In this document: positions 28,301 to 35,485 of the stretch, piece after piece
How positions within the stretch are numbered: position 1 is the stretch's first letter
How the letters are laid out: each line of letters starts with the position of its first letter
From: Acidicapsa dinghuensis
Lineage (GTDB): Bacteria; Acidobacteriota; Terriglobia; Terriglobales; Acidobacteriaceae
NCBI RefSeq assembly: GCF_025685685.1
Contig: NZ_JAGSYH010000004.1
Coordinates: 248,001-312,000 of the forward strand
Length of the DNA stretch: 64,000 bases
Direction of reading: 5' to 3'
Position numbers and translations under genes: made by a program
Notes under the pieces: generated by a model
Databases searched by the model: none
The model's input: the letters and a program-made list of their open reading frames with translations, nothing else
Told to the model about the DNA's origin: nothing

Positions 28301-28532
28301 CACCGCCATCCGACGGGATTTTCCGATTCATGGAGATATTCACCTGTCCTTTCGCGCCGAAGCCTTCAATGTCTTGAATCAGCCGAATTTCGGGTACATC
28401 GATCCGACCCTGACCGACTTGCAGTTCGGAGAAGCAATCAAGATGCTGAACGCGAGTCTCGCCTCCATGAGCTCCCTCTACCAGCAAGGAGGAGCGCGCT
28501 CGATGCAGTTTTCTCTCAAGCTGGGATTCTGA
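25389..28532 (+). CDS. Oar-like TonB-dependent receptor (lasso locus)
   Basis: The 1047-residue outer-membrane protein has a signal peptide (residues 1-20), a carboxypeptidase-regulatory domain (TISGGVTDPSGKFIQGADVE, about 25-105) and a plug domain (SVTVDADSSLINTTD, then VKNIPLNGRSFQDLISLTPG, about 115-300). The barrel ends in LKLGF with the terminal aromatic typical of BAM substrates. It lacks the STN signalling domain of FecA-type receptors. It sits between the sigma/anti-sigma pair and the isopeptidase, the position held by lasso-peptide receptors in proteobacterial loci, so uptake of the mature lasso peptide is the favoured role. Confidence 0.88.
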   Translation: MKYGFILLFLFLSFSIAIAQSTNATISGGVTDPSGKFIQGADVEIANDATGVVYSSRTNGSGMYVVPILPPGHYHVQISKPGFRTIIKADIVLNVQSALALNFVLPVGSTSESVTVDADSSLINTTDASVSTVVDQKFVKNIPLNGRSFQDLISLTPGVVTQSPQQGGSVQAQGDFSVNGQRTESNYYMIDGLSANTGAGSANGTGGFGQTGSIAASSALGTTQNLISVDALQEFRVSSSSYSAEYGRMPGGQFSFSSRSGTNTLHGTIFDYLRNDFFDANDWFNDYYGIREPALRQNDFGGTVGGPILLPRLYDGRSKSFFFVSYEGLRLVQPTNASAQYVPSLSLRQDPALNAAMRSLLNAFPLPTGNEIELAGNLSGLASFVEAYSLPSSIDATSVRFDRVISDKATAFFRYSYSPTSISSRNLSSPGQTQQNSETFTAGLDNSFSTRISNDFRIGFAASRAVALFGLDSFGGAVPVDLQTEVGAPGVYDTYSYFPYISISGVGSAFIESYKGGNSLRQWNVTDAVAISLGRHQLRLGLDERHLTSPLGPAAISVYPYFFSPNDLAASQTSYLFLRKTDPARPTFNEFSAFIQDEWQIRPEITVSTGVRWDINPAPGAADGHPPYTVLGNVFDPASLTLAPRGTRLWNTSWYNFAPRLGVAWKARSAPGWESVVRTGGGVFFDTGNQVGAYGFSGLGFLASNTPANSTMPFAASDYDFTTAVSAPYTDSFVYAYPRHMQLPYSLQWNLSLDQALGRSQALTISYLGSDGRRLLQEQYRSVNSFNPLFGIIYYYPEGVTSNYQALQVKFQRNVVAGLQVLGSYTWSHALDFGSTTTSLPLTYGNADFDVRHNLQAALSWDIPRTNQGSALKWFTNGWGVDGRLNVRSAFPITLTGNVIVDPTGSYSYGSVNYDSSKPAYLYGSQYPGGRILNGGPNVAETTAAFSLPTGTDTGNAPRNFVRGFGAHQINTAIRRDFPIHGDIHLSFRAEAFNVLNQPNFGYIDPTLTDLQFGEAIKMLNASLASMSSLYQQGGARSMQFSLKLGF

Positions 28533-28600
28533 GTCGCCATCGTTAAGCTCTACACATCTCCCTACCCATTCTTCGATTGACCAAAGGATAACTGCGACCC

Positions 28601-30916
28601 ATGAAAAGCCTCGTATGGTGGCTGTTGCCAATCTGTGTGTGTTGCCGAGCGATGCAGGCTCAGACGGAAAAAGACCATCGCTTCTCGGTGGCCTTGTCGA
28701 TTGAAATGACCACCTTCAGCGATCCCTATACCAGAGATCCGGGGGCGACGAGCAAGGTGTCGCCCGATGGCCGCTACTTCGTGGTTGTGACAACAAGAGG
28801 AATGCTCTCGTCGAATCGGTTGGAGTCGCGTGTCCTGGTGTATTCGTCCCGGCAAGTGCGGAACTATCTGCAGGAGCCGGGTGGAGTTCCGCCGATGCCG
28901 CACCCGCTGTTCACTCGATCCAAGGTGCCGGAAGCGTTGCAGAGCAACTCGTACGGGTCGCTCATCACCAGCGTTCAATGGGCGAGCGATTCCGCTTCCC
29001 TTCTGGCGCTGGTAGAGATGCCTCAGGGACGACGCCATCTTTATCGAATATGCGTCACCTGTCACAGGCCAGCGACAGATTTGACTCCGCAGCCCGAGGT
29101 CGATGTCCAGAGCTTCAGCGAGTCGTCCGGAACCATCGCATACGTGGTTGAATCTCAGATCGCGAATCACAAGGGTAATGCGATCGGTCAGCCAATCAAC
29201 GCAAGAGCGTCGGTGATCACCGGCACCACACTGTTTCAGTTCCTGGAGCCGGAACGCTATCCCGATCTCGAGAATGTTGGTCCTTCGTATGAGCTTTGGA
29301 CTCGTCGGAATGGGCAAACATGGAAGGTAATGGGAGACCATGGGAGGTATTTCCCAAATGGAGCCAGGAGTTTTCATTTGGCTCTGTCGCCGGATGGAAA
29401 GTACTTGATCGCTGCCCAGCCTGTCGAAGAGATCCCCGAGTCGTGGTCGAATTACAAGACCTCGCTCACCATGTTCAGCTTCCGACCTGATTCTCTCCGA
29501 GATCTTGATCGATCAGGAAGATCGCGAAATTGGCCATGGCAATACGTCATCCTCGATCTTGAGAAAAAGACGTCTCAGCCCCTCGTTGCGGCACCCTCGA
29601 GCTTTTTGAGCAATAACGGAGACGCCTTCGAGGCCGTTTGGTCGAAAGATGAGAAGCGCATTCTCTTTACCGGCACTTACCTGCCGCTTGAGAGGTCGGC
29701 TTCCGATGTGGATACCGACCTGCGCAACCCGTGTGCCGCCGCAATCTATGAGATCGCCGAAAGACGAGCCTCCTGCATCGCCTTCACCCACTTTCCAAAG
29801 GAGTATTTACGGCACACGGAGTTCGAAGACTCGGACCAGGAGGTGCGCCTGGATTGGTTGAGAGATGGCGCCATCCATACCGAGCTCTATCAGCAATCAG
29901 GGCGCGCTTGGTCGCAGCAAACGGAGAGGGCTGACACAAGACAGGAAAACAGGCTCACCCTGTCATTGCATCAAGATCTCGATTCGCCACCAGAATTGTG
30001 GGCAGCCGATAACGTCACTCACACCAGCAAACCGCTGTTGGACCCAAATCCTCAGGTGCGGCGAATCCACTTCGGCGAAGCGAGAGTCTACCGATGGAAA
30101 GACAGGAGTGGGTACGTTTGGCGAGGCGGTCTCGTGCTTCCACCCGACTACGTGCCGGGGTGCCGCTATCCACTGGTTATCCAGACACACGGGTTTTATA
30201 ACGAAAAAGAGTTCCTTGCGGACGGGTCCTTCACCACGGGATTCGCGGCACAACCGTTAGCAGCCGCAGGCATGATCGTTCTGCAAATGGAGGACCGCGC
30301 GGACCGCTTTACTTATCCCCCCACGGAGGAAGCGGCGCTTGAGGTAGCAGGCTTCAAATCGGCCATCGAACATCTCAAAGCCGATGGGTTGATTGATGAA
30401 GCGCGAGTCGGAATCATTGGGTTCAGTAGAACTCACTGGTATGTCGAAAGCGCATTGATTGATTGTCCTCATTGTTTCAAGGCAGCCACACTGATCGATG
30501 GCGTCGATCAATCGTATGTCTCAGACATTCTCTTCGCAGCCAACATGCCCTCGACCGCGATGGAGGATAAGGCGGCAAATGGAGGCAAGCCGTTCGGCCC
30601 GGGGTTGCAGCAATGGGTCGAACGTGCTCCGGGCTTCCATCTGGATAAGATTATGACTCCGATCCGGATCGAAGCCATCGGAAAGCTATCCGCGTTGGGC
30701 GAGTGGGAGATTTACTCTCTCTTGACCCGGCAAGGCAAGCCGGTCGATTTTATCTACATTCCCGACGGGCAACACATACTTCAGGCTCCGCTCGACAGGT
30801 ACGCTTCGCAACAAGGGAACGTAGATTGGTTCCGCTTTTGGCTAAATGAGGGTCAAGCGCACATCGATGCGAAGGAATCGGCGCGATGGGAGAAGCTTCG
30901 TAAGATGCTTCCTTGA
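28601..30916 (+). CDS. AtxE2-family lasso peptide isopeptidase
   Basis: The 771-residue protein begins with a signal peptide (to about residue 21) and continues with a beta-propeller-like region (SPDGRYFVVVTTRGM, SVQWASDSASLLALVEMP, LALSPDGKYLIAA). It ends in an alpha/beta-hydrolase domain with nucleophile Ser609 in G-F-S-R-T and His725 in PDGQHIL, followed by GNVDWFRFWLN. The GFSRT nucleophile elbow and the H-x-x-x-P plus VDWFRFWL end are the signature of AtxE2-type isopeptidases, which hydrolyse the isopeptide bond of lasso peptides, rather than of ordinary prolyl oligopeptidases. It converges with the biosynthetic operon, its stop 68 bp from the precursor's stop. RBS AAAGGA. Confidence 0.9.
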   Translation: MKSLVWWLLPICVCCRAMQAQTEKDHRFSVALSIEMTTFSDPYTRDPGATSKVSPDGRYFVVVTTRGMLSSNRLESRVLVYSSRQVRNYLQEPGGVPPMPHPLFTRSKVPEALQSNSYGSLITSVQWASDSASLLALVEMPQGRRHLYRICVTCHRPATDLTPQPEVDVQSFSESSGTIAYVVESQIANHKGNAIGQPINARASVITGTTLFQFLEPERYPDLENVGPSYELWTRRNGQTWKVMGDHGRYFPNGARSFHLALSPDGKYLIAAQPVEEIPESWSNYKTSLTMFSFRPDSLRDLDRSGRSRNWPWQYVILDLEKKTSQPLVAAPSSFLSNNGDAFEAVWSKDEKRILFTGTYLPLERSASDVDTDLRNPCAAAIYEIAERRASCIAFTHFPKEYLRHTEFEDSDQEVRLDWLRDGAIHTELYQQSGRAWSQQTERADTRQENRLTLSLHQDLDSPPELWAADNVTHTSKPLLDPNPQVRRIHFGEARVYRWKDRSGYVWRGGLVLPPDYVPGCRYPLVIQTHGFYNEKEFLADGSFTTGFAAQPLAAAGMIVLQMEDRADRFTYPPTEEAALEVAGFKSAIEHLKADGLIDEARVGIIGFSRTHWYVESALIDCPHCFKAATLIDGVDQSYVSDILFAANMPSTAMEDKAANGGKPFGPGLQQWVERAPGFHLDKIMTPIRIEAIGKLSALGEWEIYSLLTRQGKPVDFIYIPDGQHILQAPLDRYASQQGNVDWFRFWLNEGQAHIDAKESARWEKLRKMLP

Positions 30917-30943
30917 TCCTCTCACGAGGCATGATCCGAGGGA

Positions 30944-30967
30944 TGGAACGAGCGCGCGATCGTTCCA
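30944..30967. terminator. Hairpin between convergent isopeptidase and precursor genes
   Basis: TGGAACGA (30944-30951) and TCGTTCCA (30960-30967) form an 8-bp stem with an 8-base GC-rich loop, in the 68 bp separating two convergent stops. There is no clear T-run, so a bidirectional terminator is only a fair guess. Confidence 0.45.
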
Positions 30968-30984
30968 CCCTTCCGGTTTAGAGG

Positions 30985-31131
30985 TTATTCGTCGGCCGGA
31001 TACGCCGGTGTGGTTTCCGGCTGCATTGGCCCGGTATGCGCATCCCCATTCGGGCCGTCTTTGCCGCCCTGAATTGATTTGGTGGCATCGAAGACTTCAA
31101 TGAGTTTGGGTGCTTCGTACTTCCTGGTCAT
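30985..31131 (-). CDS. Lasso peptide precursor (A)
   Basis: A 48-codon gene with AAGGAG 8 bp before its ATG at 31131. The leader contains Y5-E-A-P8-K-L10, the Y-x-x-P-x-L motif bound by RRE (B1) proteins of lasso systems. Two core starts are possible. With 11 residues after Leu10, as in many precursors, the core would be G22 to E48 (27 residues), closing a 9-residue ring G22-D30. If the usual Thr at position -2 is T17, the core starts at S19 with a 7-residue ring to D25. The tail is rich in Pro (P35, P38, P42, P45) and Thr, has one Tyr (Y44) and is acidic at the end (D47, E48). It is the last gene of the minus-strand operon, not the first as in most lasso loci. Confidence 0.85.
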   Translation of the reverse strand: MTRKYEAPKLIEVFDATKSIQGGKDGPNGDAHTGPMQPETTPAYPADE

Positions 31132-31157
31132 GTTGTTCTCCTTTCTTTGGGGAATAT

Positions 31158-31196
31158 CTGCGTGAAGAAAGATCGAACGATCTACTCCTCACGCAG
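31158..31196 (-). promoter_or_regulatory. Hairpin between cyclase and precursor genes
   Basis: CTGCGTGA (31158-31165) pairs with TCACGCAG (31189-31196); inside it AGATC (31170-31174) pairs with GATCT (31179-31183) around a GAAC loop. The structure overlaps the cyclase stop codon and lies 27 bp upstream of the precursor start. It could be an mRNA processing or stabilising element raising precursor mRNA, or a partial terminator. Confidence 0.5.
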
Positions 31197-33084
31197 AGCC
31201 TGATGGCCGATTCGAAGTCGGCGAAAATTCGCAGGAGGTTTTATTGGAGTCTTCTCTCCGGAGCCACAACTCGAATTGCACAGCTCGAAGCATGGGAGCG
31301 AGCCACATCTCGATCTGATGAGTATTCGCTCCCATGAGGGCACTCCGCAGCAGATCCACATCGACGAAGTTGACTTTGCTTAGTGCAGAATTCGCGAACA
31401 GCGATGCGATCCTCTCCCGATCGCGCGAGAAGCGGATCCTTAGGCTGCGAGCCACGAAGGCTTTCCTTTTTCTTTCCAGAATCTCGACTGGAACGATACC
31501 GCGCAAAGCGTTACGCATCAGGAAACGTCTGCGGCCAGGCTTGAGTAGCCGGCTCCGCGGTACTCGCAGAAGGTAATCCACCAGATCGCGATCGAGGTAC
31601 GGATAGCGATACTCGCGGCGGTACAGCACCGTCGGAAACCGATGCGGCAGAGTCTCAAGCATGTTCCACCAGGTAACGCAATTGTCCAGGGCAGACGGCA
31701 AATGGCCGAATTCCACGTGGCGTAAATCATCTGGCTCCAGGCACCGGGTACTTGGTAGTCGGGATTTAAGAATCCAGGGTGGGTTGTGATGGAACTGCTG
31801 GAATCGCGACACATAGAGCTTTCCTATGAAGGCTGCTGTGTGCGCGAGAGTGTAGATGAGAGGCGATCTGGAAACGAGGCTCCACGAAAGCGCTTGCGTC
31901 CATAGCGCCCAGAAACGTCCTCCGAAGGCGTAATCCGCCAATTCTGGAAGAGGGTTGGGCGGTCCCCCCAGAAGCTCATCCCCTCCGATTCCAGAGAGTA
32001 TGACCCGATAGTTCCCTTCCTCGATCTGATCCTCGAATGCCTGCTCTCTCGATAGCGCTGATGCGTCTGCTCCCGGTTGTAAATACACTGAGTCTGGCAC
32101 TCCATAGCCGTACTCCGCGCGAGAAACGTCAATATGGAAACCCTGCTTGGCTCTTTGCCGCTCCACAGCGATAAAGAATGGGGTCTCATTCCAATCCGGT
32201 TCCGAGTCGTCGTAATACGATACCGTGTCCAGCAAATCAGAAGATGAAGCCCCCGGTTGATTACGCACGTGATCGGATACGCACACGATCGATGAGGAGT
32301 CCATGCCTCCGCTCAACTCAGCGAGGATCGGCGCGCCGGGACCCGTGCGCCGCAGGACCGCCTGTTTGAACAGCGACAGGAAGTGATCGGCATATTCCTC
32401 ATCGTTTCGATAGTGGATTCTTTCCCGTGTTTTCGAGCTCCAATGAGGTCGCTGCTGTACCTCTTGACCACGGATCTTTAGATAGTGAGCGGGGCTGACG
32501 GATCGGATACCCAGGTAAGGCGTGGAATCGCGGGTAGGCTGCGCAGTGAGGTAGCGCAGCGCATATGCCTGGTCGAGATCCCTCGTACATCCATCAACGA
32601 GAAGCGTCTCTAGATACGTACCCCAGGTGATGGCTTCGCCGGCAATCTCGTAATAAAGGTTTCGCGTACCGGCATGATCTCGTGCCAAGTACAGAGCATT
32701 CTCTCGCTGAAACCAGACTGCAAGAGCCCAATCCCCAACAAATCGAGAGAAGCACATTTCACCCCAACGATGAAAGGCGGAGAGCACGATAGATGAATCC
32801 GAGGCATTTCGGTTCTCAACATCGAGTTGCTCGCACAGATGCTTTCGATTATCGAGTCGTCCATCGAAGACGATCATGTCACCTTGATTGTTCGAAAGCG
32901 GCTGCGCTTCAAGACTGGAGTGTTCATGGGTGTGGTACGGCTGAAACCCCATCCCCACCGTTCCTGCGGTCCCAAGAAATGTACCATCAGGCGCATACCG
33001 TCGCGTGGCGTGAGCCAAACGCTCCAAATGGCTCCCCATTTGAGGATCCGCTTGCTGCTTCGAGATGCCGAATAGGATACTCAT
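31189..33084 (-). CDS. Lasso peptide cyclase, asparagine-synthetase-like (C)
   Basis: The 631-residue protein has an N-terminal glutamine-amidotransferase-like domain in which the catalytic Cys is replaced (MSILFGIS, Ser at position 2), so no glutaminase activity is expected. The C-terminal synthetase domain has the ATP-pyrophosphatase loop S258-G-G-M-D-S-S. LasC enzymes adenylate the Asp/Glu side chain and close it on the core N-terminus, forming the macrolactam. It starts 9 bp after the B2 gene (RBS GAGGCG) and is followed by the precursor. The degenerate amidotransferase half is normal for LasC. Confidence 0.93.
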   Translation of the reverse strand: MSILFGISKQQADPQMGSHLERLAHATRRYAPDGTFLGTAGTVGMGFQPYHTHEHSSLEAQPLSNNQGDMIVFDGRLDNRKHLCEQLDVENRNASDSSIVLSAFHRWGEMCFSRFVGDWALAVWFQRENALYLARDHAGTRNLYYEIAGEAITWGTYLETLLVDGCTRDLDQAYALRYLTAQPTRDSTPYLGIRSVSPAHYLKIRGQEVQQRPHWSSKTRERIHYRNDEEYADHFLSLFKQAVLRRTGPGAPILAELSGGMDSSSIVCVSDHVRNQPGASSSDLLDTVSYYDDSEPDWNETPFFIAVERQRAKQGFHIDVSRAEYGYGVPDSVYLQPGADASALSREQAFEDQIEEGNYRVILSGIGGDELLGGPPNPLPELADYAFGGRFWALWTQALSWSLVSRSPLIYTLAHTAAFIGKLYVSRFQQFHHNPPWILKSRLPSTRCLEPDDLRHVEFGHLPSALDNCVTWWNMLETLPHRFPTVLYRREYRYPYLDRDLVDYLLRVPRSRLLKPGRRRFLMRNALRGIVPVEILERKRKAFVARSLRIRFSRDRERIASLFANSALSKVNFVDVDLLRSALMGANTHQIEMWLAPMLRAVQFELWLRREDSNKTSCEFSPTSNRPSGSA

Positions 33085-33093
33085 GCGTTCGCC

Positions 33094-33471
33094 TCAGAAG
33101 CGTTCCAGGACTTGGTAGATTTCGGACACATAAGGCTTGTCGTTCACAATCACGCTGTTGATCTCCACCCAGGCGTGCGACTTAAACGGCACGAGTTGCG
33201 CGCCAATGACCAACTCCGCACGCCATCCGTAACGTCGTAGCAGCAACGTGGTAGCGCACGAGCGTTGTAGGCATTGGACTCGCCTGAAGTAGAAGACACA
33301 CGCATAGTCCATCGCTCGACAAAGATCTCCGCTGGTGACGAAATCGGAACCGTGACTAGCTCGTACCGGCACACTTCGGACAAGCCGATGCAGGTCCTTG
33401 AATTCCGCAAAGCGCATCATGATTTCGAAGCGAAAGAGAAGCAACCAGCTCTCAAGAACGCGACGTAGCAT
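33094..33471 (-). CDS. Lasso leader peptidase, transglutaminase-like (B2)
   Basis: The start at 33471 is set by AAGGAG just upstream; the gene overlaps the preceding oligopeptidase by 20 bp. The 125-residue protein matches the stand-alone B2 form of McjB with the transglutaminase-like triad Cys67 (CLQRSC), His99 (SHAWVE) and Asp111 (VNDKPYV). With the RRE protein (B1) it removes the leader from the precursor before cyclisation. Length is normal for B2 proteins. Confidence 0.92.
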   Translation of the reverse strand: MLRRVLESWLLLFRFEIMMRFAEFKDLHRLVRSVPVRASHGSDFVTSGDLCRAMDYACVFYFRRVQCLQRSCATTLLLRRYGWRAELVIGAQLVPFKSHAWVEINSVIVNDKPYVSEIYQVLERF

Positions 33472-35485
33472 CGAGATCTCCTTTTGGCAGAGGGATGGCA
33501 AGTTCCCGGCACAGGAAGGCAATGCGGCGCGCAAGGGCCTGCACGCGCACTGAGAGGGGTAGCAGGGGTGAATGTCCGCGCTCTTCGCTGTAGTCCACAA
33601 TCACGGGCGATCTCTGGCTGTCTCTCTCTTGCAGGGCTGCGGCCATCTTCCGGACGTGTGCCGGATTGCAGCGATCGTCTTTGTCACCCGCAACGAACAG
33701 GATGGGTGGATAGTCGACACTATCCGAGATATGGTGATACGGCGAGTAAGCGAAGAGAGCACGGAAGTCTTCGGGGTCTTCAACAGTTCCGTATTCGTGT
33801 CGCCATTGGATGGCGTGATCGAAGGATTCGTAATGAACCATATCAAGCAGTGGCGCAATCGATAGCACCGCACCAAACAGGTCAGGGCGCTGGATCATCG
33901 CCGTTGCCACCAGGAGACCGGCATTCGAACCTCCAAATATTGCGAGTTGACGAGTGCTTGCGATTCGTTGACTGCAGAGCCACTCAGCCGCGGCTAGGAA
34001 ATCATCGAAACAAACCTGGCGATTCCTGGCGCGCCCGGCGTCATGCCATGCTCTGTCAAACTCCCCGCCGCCGCGAATATGTGGTACCGCGAGGATGGCG
34101 CCGAGCTCCATCATGATGGTGATCAGCACCGAGAACCGCGGCTTCGTGGAGACGCCAAAACCACCGTAGCTGGTCATGATGATCGGCGACGGACGAAGGT
34201 AGACCTCCTCGCTCTGTGCTACCAGCGTCAGCGGAACAAGGACGCCATCCTTGGATTCAAAACACTCTTCGCGTATCTGGAGACGCCGTACGCGATACCC
34301 TTGATATTTCTGATGCCAGAGTGTCGATGCCCCGGTCTCCGCATCGTACTCGTAAATTGCCGGAGCCATGTCATAGGACTCATGGCTGTAAAGTAAGCCT
34401 TTGGCGTGTTGCGTGTGACCAGGAAAGAGCTCTACCGTTCCATGAGTTGGGAGATCAATCGAGGCGGTTTGCTGCCCTTGGGTGCCCCAGACTTCAATCG
34501 CTGAACCATCGCGCTTCTGGCGGCTCACATAGATTCGGTCCCGTGTGATCACAACTTGCCGGATTGGAAATTCCGTCTCCGGGATCACCGTTCGGATCTC
34601 CTCACCGTTCGTAGACAGTTCGACTATCGTTGCATTCCTAGAAGCCCCTGCGGTGAGCACCAAGATTCTGTCTTGGCAAAAGATTGGACCATATGGGAGT
34701 CGTCGATTCCTGAAAACTGTTGCCCAGTTGCACACCTCGCTCATCGAAGCCACCCAGAAATCCGCGAACCGCTCAGTGCCTTGCTGGCGAAGACAATAGG
34801 CGCCGAGGAGCAGGTCGTTGGCGATCAATACGAGTCGACTCCCAACGGTCCGTGGGGCGTGGAATAGAACCTCGTCCTCGCCTCCTTGCCCCAATTGATG
34901 AAGACGGATGAAGTGCTCATTCGGCGAGTCCTCGGTATCCTGCGCATAGAGGCAGCCGCTGCTCTCGCGAGTGAATGCAAGCCCTCTGGGATGTCCCATC
35001 GGAATACAGTCGGGAAAGGCTGAGCCACGTTCGACGTCGACAATATGAATTTCCTTGCGGTCGCCGCCGCCTCTTCCCACTTCGATTGCCACCAGCTTCG
35101 CATCTTCCGAAACGCGGTGTATTCCGACCGAGGTGAATAGGCCGTCCCGTGAGGGGTCAACGAGCAATCGTTCCTCCGTTGTGCCGGCCTCCCGGACGTA
35201 GATACTGCCTTGTTCTTCATACTTGCGCCGCATACGGTAGAAGTATCGATCTGCCACCCGACTAGGTTGATCGACGACTTCCACATCGAGATAATCTCGG
35301 ACCCGACGCTCCAAGCACTCAAAGTCCGGATATCCGTCGAAATAGGCCTTACATCGACGCTGTTGCTCGCGGATCCAGGCTTCGGTCTCTGGCATGCCTC
35401 TTTCTTCGAGCCAACGGTAGGGATCACGCACCGTCACTCCATGAAGCGTCTCTTCGAACGCGGGCATCGCTACGCTCAGCGGCAT
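33452..35485 (-). CDS. Prolyl oligopeptidase (S9A family) inside the lasso operon
   Basis: The 677-residue protein has the S9A N-terminus (LHGVTVRDPYRWLEE), a seven-bladed propeller region and a hydrolase domain with nucleophile Ser520 in G-G-S-N-A-G, acidic D-K-D-D-R at about 601-605 and His638 in ERGHSP. No signal peptide is visible, so it should be cytoplasmic. Such enzymes cut short peptides after proline. It is co-transcribed with the kinase (10-bp overlap) and B2 (20-bp overlap), so a role in the lasso pathway is likely: trimming the proline-rich tail or degrading the linearised peptide after uptake. It lacks the GFSRT elbow of AtxE2-type isopeptidases. Confidence 0.9.
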   Translation of the reverse strand: MPLSVAMPAFEETLHGVTVRDPYRWLEERGMPETEAWIREQQRRCKAYFDGYPDFECLERRVRDYLDVEVVDQPSRVADRYFYRMRRKYEEQGSIYVREAGTTEERLLVDPSRDGLFTSVGIHRVSEDAKLVAIEVGRGGGDRKEIHIVDVERGSAFPDCIPMGHPRGLAFTRESSGCLYAQDTEDSPNEHFIRLHQLGQGGEDEVLFHAPRTVGSRLVLIANDLLLGAYCLRQQGTERFADFWVASMSEVCNWATVFRNRRLPYGPIFCQDRILVLTAGASRNATIVELSTNGEEIRTVIPETEFPIRQVVITRDRIYVSRQKRDGSAIEVWGTQGQQTASIDLPTHGTVELFPGHTQHAKGLLYSHESYDMAPAIYEYDAETGASTLWHQKYQGYRVRRLQIREECFESKDGVLVPLTLVAQSEEVYLRPSPIIMTSYGGFGVSTKPRFSVLITIMMELGAILAVPHIRGGGEFDRAWHDAGRARNRQVCFDDFLAAAEWLCSQRIASTRQLAIFGGSNAGLLVATAMIQRPDLFGAVLSIAPLLDMVHYESFDHAIQWRHEYGTVEDPEDFRALFAYSPYHHISDSVDYPPILFVAGDKDDRCNPAHVRKMAAALQERDSQRSPVIVDYSEERGHSPLLPLSVRVQALARRIAFLCRELAIPLPKGDLDATSRS

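Noticed and set aside
27753-28631. Minus-strand frame (292 codons) opposite the lasso-locus receptor
   Set aside because: Shadow of the receptor and isopeptidase starts; Gly/Val/Arg composition without motif.
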